A DNA stretch of 10,784 nt from Thalassiosira profunda (Eukaryota > Bacillariophyta > Thalassiosirophyceae > Thalassiosirales > Thalassiosiraceae), in the NCBI GenBank assembly GCA_036939355.1, contig JALLAP010001992.1:1-10784 (forward strand), read 5' to 3'. Below the pieces are notes generated by a model, which ran no database searches, was not told the DNA's origin, and saw only the letters and a program-made list of their open reading frames with translations. Positions within the stretch are counted from its first letter, which is position 1, and each line of letters starts with the position of its first letter. A program made the translations under genes and the position numbers. This document shows, piece after piece, positions 1 to 5,920 of this stretch.

Positions 1-102
1 ATCGATGACTTGATCAAAACCGAGGAGAAGGCTGTTGATCTGCCCGAGTCTGACGTGGAGGCCCCAGCCGCCGAGGGAGAGACCGCGCCTGCTGGGGAGT
101 AG
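1..102 (+). CDS. C-terminal end of an unidentified protein (partial)
   Basis: An open frame enters from the left edge and ends at TAG 100-102, giving the last 33 residues of a protein whose start lies outside the window. The tail is acidic and rich in Ala, Glu and Pro (it ends in APAGE), with no recognisable domain. Third codon positions are strongly biased to G or C, as in the neighbouring genes, which supports real coding on this strand. A low-complexity acidic tail like this cannot identify the family, so no function is assigned. It could also be the last exon of a spliced gene. The call rests only on the open frame, the codon bias and the fit to the alternating strand order. Confidence 0.5.
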   Translation: MDDLIKTEEKAVDLPESDVEAPAAEGETAPAGE

Positions 103-347
103 GCTGCAAGTGCGTATCCACAACGCACAACGTATTCGTTACATATATTTGGATTGCCAGCTGGCATGAATGTCTCCACTCTTGACAACAGCAGCATCGA
201 CTGAAGATTCATCCGAAACAAAGCGGTCGATAAGTTGAGAGAGAGTGCTTAGTTTCACGTTATTATGACATCGCTGTTTCCTCTACACTGTTTGCTCGTG
301 ATAATGTCTTCTTCTCCCGTAGTTCCGGATTAACCCCGACTCGAACA
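103..347. other. Intergenic space between convergent genes
   Basis: These 245 bp separate the stop of the left-edge gene from the stop of the methionine aminopeptidase gene. Both genes point into it, so it should hold their 3' UTRs and polyadenylation sites. It is more AT-rich than the flanking coding DNA. I see no long open frame, RNA gene or repeat in it. Confidence 0.6.
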
Positions 348-1731
348 TCACCTTTGAACCAAGTCCAAATCCCACCGCATTACCGGCTCGTTCTCCCGCG
401 CCGTCAATATCTCGCACCCGTCCTTCGTCACCAGAACTGTGTGCTCAAATTGGGCGCTCCGCTTCCCATCCCTTGTCACAGCCGTCCAATTGTCGCCCCA
501 CGTCAAGTCGTCGTAGCCCCCGAGATTGATCATTGGCTCGACGGTGAACACATGCCCCTCCCGCATCACGCCCTTGGCCTTGTTCTTGTGGTAGTGCGGG
601 ACATTCGGTGCGGTGTGGAAAAGTGACCCGATGCCGTGGCCGCAGTATGTGCGGACGACGGAGCACTTGTTCGCGGCGGCGACGCGGTGAATGGTCGAGC
701 CGAGGTCGCGGTAGAGGGTGCCGGGCTTCACCATCGCGAGGGCGCTTTGGAGGCATTCGAAGGCAGTCTGGACGACGCGCCTCCCGTCGGCATCGACGTT
801 GCCGACGCAGAAGGTTTCGTTGAGGTCGCCGTGGTATCCCCCGCGACTGTACGTCGTCACGTCGATGTTCACAATGTCCCCATCCTGCACCTCGCGGAAG
901 TCCGGGATGCCGTGGCAGATTACCTCGTTGACGGAAGTGCACACGCTCTTCGGAAAGTTGTAGTAGTTGAGGGGCGACGGGTAGCAGTCCCTTTCCATGC
1001 ACGCCTCGTGAACAACACGGTCAATCTCGTCCGTCGTCACGCCTACCCGCAGCGCCTTGCCCCCCTCGTCCAACACCTCCCGTCCCATGGCGCACGCGTA
1101 CCGAAGGTTGCACTCCCCCTCCAGCTCGTCCGGCCCGTACACCCGAATGTTGTTGTTGGTTCGTTTGTCGCGCTGCTCGGAATGCGCCACGCCGTCCGCA
1201 TCGTCGGCGTAATCCGGCTTCTTCACTTTGGGATTGGTTACCTCCCGCTTCGGCGACATCATCGCCGGCCTCAAATCTCCCGAGAAGGTGTACCCCGTCG
1301 CCCAGCCGGGGAGGCTCTCCTTCAGCTCCCTGGGAGCGTCAACAGGGCAGACGATACCACCGGGCGGGGTCTTCCGGTGTCCGCCCCCGCCGCCCATTTG
1401 CGCGAGGATGGCGTGAATCTGCTTGTGCTGCGCATAGTTGGCCTTGAATAAAAAGGAGAGCATCGCATCAACACTTGCAGTCAATTGACTCATTGGCAAC
1501 GCATCGCATTAGAGCATATGCAACTCACCTTGAAGCAGGCCTGGCCGCAGAAGACGTTGCGGAGGCCGTGCTGCATGCACTTGGGGCAGGCTGCGGGGGA
1601 ACAGACAACTGAATGAGGCTTGCAGTAAATGAGCACAAGATGTGCACAAAATCTGTGCCCTTACCGAGAGGCTTGGTGATGGCGTTGGTGCAGCCGGGGG
1701 TGGCGCATCCCTGATCGCCGGCGGTGGCCAT
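348..1731 (-). CDS. MAP1: Methionine aminopeptidase type 1, three exons, 407 aa
   Basis: Cytosolic metalloprotease that removes the initiator methionine from nascent proteins at the ribosome. Inferred exons on the - strand are 1731-1665, 1590-1529 and 1442-348, with GT-AG introns and phases that join cleanly (67 and 62 bp, then phase 0). The N-terminus forms the C6H2 zinc finger of eukaryotic MetAP1: C9, C14, C24, C27, C37, C41, H49 and H53. The M24 fold follows, with all five metal ligands visible: D237 (NIDVTTY), D249 (YHGDLNE), H312 (CGHGIG), E345 (TVEPM) and E376 (QFEHT), plus the catalytic histidine H220 (ICHGIP). Length is close to other eukaryotic MetAP1 proteins. A frame running on upstream of exon 3 to 1499 is intron sequence, so the real N-terminus is only recovered by splicing. 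ATG 1731 is chosen because it precedes the finger directly. Divergent from METTL5. Confidence 0.95.
1443..1528 (-). other. MAP1 intron 2 (86 bp)
   Basis: Begins GTGAGT and ends TTTTTATTCAAG on the - strand, with a CTCTAAT branch-point-like site. It lies in phase 0 right after CFK43. Removing it joins CFK to [10 protein letters not shown], the spacing expected for the last two histidines of the zinc finger. Confidence 0.9.
1591..1664 (-). other. MAP1 intron 1 (74 bp)
   Basis: Begins GTAAGG and ends CCCCCGCAG on the - strand. It interrupts codon 23 (G|CC, Ala) between the second and third zinc-binding cysteines. It contains alternating GCACA and TGTGC blocks (1633-1658) that could form either of two short hairpins. 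Confidence 0.9.
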
Positions 1732-1952
1732 GGTGCTGATGTGGGGGGGTATTGTATTTTAGGGCGGCGCGCAGTGAAGGTGCGTGAGTAGGAGGGTACC
1801 ATAGGTGTGAGGCGAAAAATTGAGTGGTCAGGATTTCGGCCTCCAGCGGCCTCTGATTTGCTTCACTCCCGCCCGCCCACCGCCCACAGCTCCCACCCGC
1901 TGGCCCCCGCCAACCGCCCGGCCATCCTTCGGTGCAACCTCCCATCCATCAC
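1732..1952. promoter_or_regulatory. Divergent promoter region of MAP1 and METTL5
   Basis: These 221 bp lie between the ATG of MAP1 (- strand) and the ATG of METTL5 (+ strand), so they must hold both 5' UTRs and any promoter. A C-rich tract (about 1868-1930, many CCCGCC and CCACC units) lies on the METTL5 side. An out-of-frame ATG on the - strand at 1802 lies upstream of the MAP1 start. I cannot place a TATA box or transcription start. Confidence 0.55.
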
Positions 1953-2894
1953 ATGAAGAAGCACCTCGAATATTCCCTGTCCTCTCTCCCGCATCGGGTC
2001 TTCGCCGACCCCAAAATCGAGCTGGAGCAGTATCCCACCTCTGCCCACCTCGCGGCGTCGGTGGTACTTTCTGCCCTCGAGCGGGGCGACGCCGGCCCGG
2101 GACGCACCGTTTGCGATTTGGGCGCCGGCACCGGCATGCTGGGATTGGGATTTGCGCTGGCCAATAGCGATTTGGTCTATCTTGTGGACTGCGACGAGAC
2201 TGCGCTCGCGTTGGCAAGGGAAAATGTTGACTATCTGCAGGAGGAGGAGCTGATTGGAGACGGGGACGGGAGCTGCTTGGGCGTCGAGTTGGTTTTGGCA
2301 AAAGTGAAGTACGATCCTCCTAAACGAGAAAAGCAACGCGGAGGCGGCGGTAGGGGCCGTGGGGGTAGGGGTGACAGAGGAAGGAGAGGCAGGGGCGGAC
2401 GTGGCTCGGCGCCCGCACCGTCGGCATCTCAAAACGAAGCTCTTTACAGCAATCCCCAAACGGACAATGCCGACGATGGGATACCGCTGCCTTCCGACAT
2501 TGTCGACACGGTCATCACCAATCCGCCATTTGGTACAAAGAACAACGAGGGCATTGACGTACAGTTGCTTAAAGCGGCAGTCCGGCTGGCCCGGCAGACG
2601 GTCTACTCGTTTCACAAAACGTCGACGAGACCGTTCTTGTTGAAATTGCTCAATGAAAAATGGGGCCTCGAGGCCGAGGTGGTAGCCGAGATGAAGTTCG
2701 ACGTGCCCAATATGTACAAATTTCACAAGCAAAAGTCAAAGGATATTGAAGTTGATTTGCTCCGTGTGCAACTACCCCGTGAAGAGAAGGAAGACGACGA
2801 TGACCGAAGCGATGGCATAGAGAAACAGGCAGAGGATGCCGAAGGAAAAAGTGAAGGAGAAGAAATGCCTCTGGGTCTCTGCGGACATGCATGA
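1953..2894 (+). CDS. METTL5: METTL5-type rRNA adenine-N6 methyltransferase with RG-rich insert, 313 aa
   Basis: Class I SAM-dependent methyltransferase. In animals METTL5, stabilised by TRMT112, makes the single m6A in helix 44 of 18S rRNA. Family marks in order: EQYPT at 25-29, SAM-binding DLGAGTGML at 55-63, acidic D79 at the end of the next strand, the N6-adenine catalytic motif NPPFGTKNN at 190-198, HKTS at 221-224, and YKFHKQKSKDIEVDL at 255-269. Two parts are unlike the usual protein of about 210 aa. A roughly 60-residue insert (about 122-183) with many RG/RGG units at 129-151 sits just before the catalytic strand, and there is an acidic, lysine-containing tail of about 40 residues after 274. 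The start is the first in-frame ATG and matches the usual MKK-type beginning; a GTG 21 bp upstream is not a plausible start. No intron. Its stop is 21 bp from the convergent stop of the next gene. Confidence 0.93.
   Translation: MKKHLEYSLSSLPHRVFADPKIELEQYPTSAHLAASVVLSALERGDAGPGRTVCDLGAGTGMLGLGFALANSDLVYLVDCDETALALARENVDYLQEEELIGDGDGSCLGVELVLAKVKYDPPKREKQRGGGGRGRGGRGDRGRRGRGGRGSAPAPSASQNEALYSNPQTDNADDGIPLPSDIVDTVITNPPFGTKNNEGIDVQLLKAAVRLARQTVYSFHKTSTRPFLLKLLNEKWGLEAEVVAEMKFDVPNMYKFHKQKSKDIEVDLLRVQLPREEKEDDDDRSDGIEKQAEDAEGKSEGEEMPLGLCGHA
2341..2403 (+). repeat. G-rich low-complexity tract encoding the RG box
   Basis: Irregular GGX/AGG/CGT codon repeats encode alternating Gly and Arg. The coding strand has several runs of four to five G, three of them closely spaced, so a G-quadruplex in DNA or mRNA is possible but not shown. 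Confidence 0.7.
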
Positions 2895-2914
2895 TATTAG
2901 ACACCTATTAGACA
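2895..2914. repeat. Two direct copies of TATTAGACA between convergent stop codons
   Basis: TATTAGACA occurs at 2895-2903 and 2906-2914, separated by CC, and fills almost the whole 21-bp gap between the METTL5 stop and the stop of the opposing gene. Both mRNAs must carry it or its complement. Function unknown. Confidence 0.8.
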
Positions 2915-2915
2915 A

Positions 2916-4194
2916 TTATCTCTTGACCAGCACTGCGAGATAGCCATCTCTCATATCGCCGTCCGATCTTGGATCTGCCGGCGCATGCTCCAAAGTCAAT
3001 GCCCAACAATCTGAATGGCTGCTCCACTCTGCTGCAGTGGGCAGTCCCCTCTTCACCAAGATCGGGTTAGCCTGGTTTTGGCCTAAAACATGCTGCGCTC
3101 CCTGGGCGTGCACCACGACAATCTTGCCGCCAGATCTAAGTAGCGACGCTGCCTTGGCAATCGCCGCCTCCTGGTCCGGGAGATCGTGCAGCGCCGAGCA
3201 AAATAACACCGAATCGAACGTGCCATCATCTCCAAAATAATGAGTGAGAAAGTCGCCGGCGACAAACTCCCGCCCCTTTCCAGTGCGACCGTTTCTCGCG
3301 GATCCGTACCGCTCCACTGCATTCTTAATCATCTCCGGACTCAGATCAATACCATGGTACATGTCAGGCTCCTTCAGCCCTGCATCCGAGAGACTTGGCA
3401 CGAGGGCCCCGTGTCCGCACCCCACGTCCAGTATCTTCCCAACCGCCCCCTCGCTTTCCGTAGTTTCCACAACAAACGAGAGAGCCTTAGTTNCCCACGT
3501 CCAGTATCTTCCCAACCGCCCCCTCGCTTTCCGTAGTTTCCACAACAAACGAGAGAGCCTTAGTTATGCGCTCCTGCAATTCCGGCTTCATTTTGTTTCC
3601 GACGATATCCGCCTGAGTAGCCTTTGCATCGGCGGATGCATCCCACGTAATACGCTGATAAATGTTGTGGATCTCATTGTCGGAAATATTATGCTCTTCC
3701 ATCAGCGCTTCCAATTTCTTCCGATCGGCATCCGCCATCTGGACCTGAACGGGAGGGATCAGACGATTAAAGTCGGCAGTCGTCATCGGCGCCACGAGGG
3801 CGTCGAATTGCGCGATCGCCTTGTACAGCTCCGCCACCTCTCGGAGGTGCGGCTCCAGCGCCTCCAGCGAGCTTTGGATGCGGGTTTGCGTCCCCTTGCC
3901 GATGTCGCCTCCGTATCGCTCGGCGAGCTGCTTCGAGGCGCGCTTGGCGGCGCCCGGAGACATCTTCTTGTTTGGCGACGGTGCAGGCCCCTTCTTTCCC
4001 TTCTTGTTCTTGGCCTTGGACGAGGCCGCGCCGCCGAAGCCCCCCGACAGGTGCAGGGTTGATGGGCGATGGACTGATGGGTTGATGGGCGTTGATGGCT
4101 GAGTGCATGATGGCGTCAGGAAAGGCTGCCGATATGCACCAAACGCCGACGCCCGGGCGACAAGCACCGCCACCGCTAGTTGAGCAAGATGCAT
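2916..4194 (-). CDS. Plastid-targeted class I SAM methyltransferase, broken by an assembly duplication
   Basis: ATG 4194 opens a frame that reads to the N at 3493. The frame then shifts, because a 72-bp segment is present twice around that N. Counting the segment once (73 bp fewer) gives one continuous frame of 401 codons ending at TAA 2918-2916. Residues 1-17 are a hydrophobic signal peptide ending ASA, followed by F18: the ASA|F cleavage motif of secondary-plastid precursors. A Ser/Thr/Pro-rich and then Lys-rich stretch (19-77) fits a transit peptide. Residues 84-210 are helical and of unknown family. The methyltransferase fold follows: ILDVGCGHG at 230-238 (motif I), GIDLSPEM at 257-264, FDSVLFCSALHDLPD at 302-316, and LLRSGGKIVVVHAQ at 327-340. 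No substrate-specific motif is recognised, so the target (small molecule, protein or RNA) is open. Convergent with METTL5, divergent from the TMEM144-like gene. Confidence 0.85.
3421..3492. repeat. 72-bp direct repeat, copy 1 (assembly duplication)
   Basis: Identical over 72 bp to 3494-3565, with a single N at 3493 between the copies. It codes for TKALSFVVETTESEGAVGKI and a few further residues of the methyltransferase. Perfect identity, an N at the exact junction and restoration of the frame on collapse all point to two contig ends joined without merging their overlap. Confidence 0.95.
3493..3493. other. Single ambiguous base (N) marking a contig join
   Basis: The only N in the window, sitting exactly between two perfect 72-bp copies. 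This is the pattern of a scaffold gap of unknown or negative size. Confidence 0.95.
3494..3565. repeat. 72-bp direct repeat, copy 2 (assembly duplication)
   Basis: Second perfect copy of 3421-3492. On the - strand it is the copy joined to the N-terminal part of the methyltransferase; the frame is lost immediately after it at the N. Confidence 0.95.
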
Positions 4195-4545
4195 CGTTAT
4201 TTGCAGCGGTTGCGGGGCCGGCTCCAAGGGTGGAGGTCTGTGAGGTGCAGCCGCCGTCGAGCGAGTTGGCGGGGCGGAGGGCGGAGGAGTGAAGGTGAAA
4301 TGGAAGGGGAAGGAGAAAGCGACGGATTCCGGACGCTCACAACCCCCAACTCAGCACAATGGCGAGGTGTCACGAGGTGCACCGCGCCGCGCCCTCCTCC
4401 TACCAGCCGCGGCGATACAAGGGAACAGGAGGCGCTGCACACCGTCACTTCCATCCGACGCGGCTAGCAGACGCGGCGATAAATTGGGCGGGAGAGCCAG
4501 CCAGATAAAACGCAAGTGGTACATCCCCTCCCTCTTCGCACAAGT
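4195..4545. promoter_or_regulatory. Divergent promoter region of the methyltransferase and TMEM144-like genes
   Basis: These 351 bp lie between two start codons that face away from each other, so they should hold both promoters and 5' UTRs. The stretch is GC-rich. AT-rich patches GATAAATT (about 4478) and AGATAAAA (about 4503) lie 40-70 bp before the TMEM144-like ATG and could serve as TATA-like elements, but this is weak. I see no other gene here. Confidence 0.5.
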
Positions 4546-5915
4546 ATGACTTCAGATGATCCAAACTACATCTTGGGGTGGTTCGCCGCATTAATTGCAA
4601 CGATCGGCTTCGGCTCGTTCGCCGTTCCCATCAAGGGAGATGCGGCCAACTCGGTAGATATCGACCCGTTGATCATGCAAAGCTACAAGAGCATGATGTG
4701 CTTCTTGACGTCGTGGCTGGTCGTTCTGCTCGGCCAGGAAGTCACTTTTACTTGCTGGGGGTTTGTAAGCGGGCTGTTTTGGGTTCCGGGCGGTGCAATG
4801 AACATCTTTGCCATACGTAATGCGGGGATCGCGATATCGCAGGGGATTGTGGCATCGTCGATTGTGTTGGTCTCCTTCATATGGGGCCACTACATATTTC
4901 GAGAGCCAGTCAACAGCGAGGTTTTGGCATATGCGGCTGTGTGGCTGATCATGAGCGGACTGTTCGGAATGAGTTACTATTCCACTGCAGAATCGCTGGC
5001 CGTCGAAGCAACAATGCCATCTGATACCGAGGAGGAAGAGAAGGAGGAGGAGCAGGGGTTGATGGACGACGACGAACAATCGGATTCCTTTGAGAGCGAT
5101 GTCACACCTCCCTCGCAGCCGTTGGAGATTGCACACAAGCGCTTCGGCCAAGGGAGGTCAATATTAATATGCGGCAAAACTTACTCCCGCCGCAATCTCG
5201 GCTTGTTTTCTGCACTTATGTGCGGGCTGTGGGGAGGATCGTGCTTGGTGCCCATGCACTACGCGAAGGGCGATACGAGCGGCTTGGGCTACGTGATCAG
5301 CTTCTCGACCGGAGCTCTTGGTGAGCATGCTCATGAAATGAGGACTGCTTGGGACACGCACTGTGGCAGTTTTCTAATGTTGCATGTATGCATTCATTGC
5401 ACGAAAGTCGTCACAGCTTGCTTGTGGATAATACGGTATTCACATCAATTGGTCAGACTCAGAAGTGCAAGAGAAGCTTTTGAGGTCCTTCCATCTTTTC
5501 ACTGCGGAGTCATGTGGCTTCCTGGTGCCACGGCAGGAGCATTATGGTCCCTTGGAAACGTTGGTTCAATTGTCGCAGTGCAACACCTTGGCCAAGGCGT
5601 TGGCTACTCGGCATCGCAAGCGGCTCTTTTAGTGAGGTAAGGGCAAATGCTTTTGCTTCTGGGATGGGTATTGTTTCTGCCCGCGCCATCAATCTCACAA
5701 AATTGTGCCCCGGAACACGTGCATGAACAATGCTTAGTGGAATCTGGGGAATCTATTTCTACCGAGAGGTGCAGAAGCAAGCAATCATCGCCCGATGGTT
5801 CGCGTCAGCCTTGGTCACAATTGCGGGAATACTGTTGCTTGGCTACGAGAGCTCTCCGGCCGATCCAGACAGTGATGCTTCGACAGCCTTAAACGTTTCA
5901 ATTGTAGACAGCTAA
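4546..5915 (+). CDS. TMEM144-like transporter of the drug/metabolite type, three exons, 393 aa
   Basis: Multi-pass membrane protein resembling the TMEM144 family, related to sugar and drug/metabolite transporters; substrate unknown. Inferred exons are 4546-5320, 5408-5636 and 5738-5915, joined in phases 1 and 2. Family-like stretches: GFGSFAVPIK at 21-30, SGLFWVPGGAMNIFAIRNAG at 75-94, and, after splicing, LPSFHCGVMWLPGATAGALW and VGYSASQAALLVSGIWGIYF. About ten hydrophobic segments are visible, five before and five after a long soluble loop (about 147-215) that holds an acidic run (EEEEKEEE at 162-169, then DDD and Ser-rich sequence). The intron 1 acceptor at 5407 is chosen because the next residues, VVTACLWIIRY, continue a family-like membrane helix. 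Intron 2 is required: the frame stops at 5638 without it, and splicing restores LLV-SGIWG. The first in-frame ATG is 4546; an upstream GTG is not a plausible start. Confidence 0.85.
5321..5407 (+). other. TMEM144-like intron 1 (87 bp, multiple of three, no stop)
   Basis: Begins GTGAGC, has TTCTAATG as a branch-point-like site and ends ACGAAAG. It is a phase 1 intron (G|TC, Val259). If retained it would add 29 residues without breaking the frame. The inserted stretch is rich in His and Cys and unlike the flanking membrane helices, which supports removal. Confidence 0.8.
5637..5737 (+). other. TMEM144-like intron 2 (101 bp)
   Basis: Donor AG|GTAAGG and acceptor GCTTAG|TGG. It is a phase 2 intron (AG|T, Ser). 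Retention gives an immediate TAA at 5638-5640 and would remove the last membrane segments. Confidence 0.88.
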
Positions 5916-5920
5916 GCTAC

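Noticed and set aside
636..1451. Long open frame on the + strand (271 codons)
   Set aside because: It lies entirely opposite the MAP1 gene, whose protein shows all catalytic residues. High GC leaves the complementary frame open by chance. The peptide has no recognisable domain.
1479..1490. 12-bp palindrome AGTCAATTGACT in MAP1 intron 2
   Set aside because: It is isolated, short and intronic, with no second copy, so a chance occurrence is the simplest reading.
1443..1499. Extension of the MAP1 frame upstream of exon 3 as a real N-terminus
   Set aside because: The extra residues are translated intron 2. Splicing to the upstream exons restores a perfect C6H2 zinc finger.
1932..1952. GTG start seven codons upstream in METTL5
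   Set aside because: Eukaryotic nuclear genes rarely start at GTG, and the ATG at 1953 matches the usual family N-terminus.
1863..2732. Long open frame on the - strand (289 codons)
   Set aside because: It is antisense to METTL5, which has complete family motifs. Its start region runs across the promoter space and its sequence resembles no protein family.
3421..3565. True tandem duplication or pseudogene in the methyltransferase
   Set aside because: Perfect identity, an N exactly at the junction and restoration of the frame on collapse all favour an assembly join.
3244..4062. Open frame on the + strand crossing the N
   Set aside because: It is antisense to the plastid methyltransferase and survives only because of the duplicated 72 bp.
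5408..5503. Larger intron in the TMEM144-like gene, ending at an AG near 5509
   Set aside because: That acceptor would keep the frame, but it would remove a stretch (VVTACLWIIRY and LPSF) that looks like a membrane segment plus loop typical of the family, so the nearer acceptor at 5407 is preferred.
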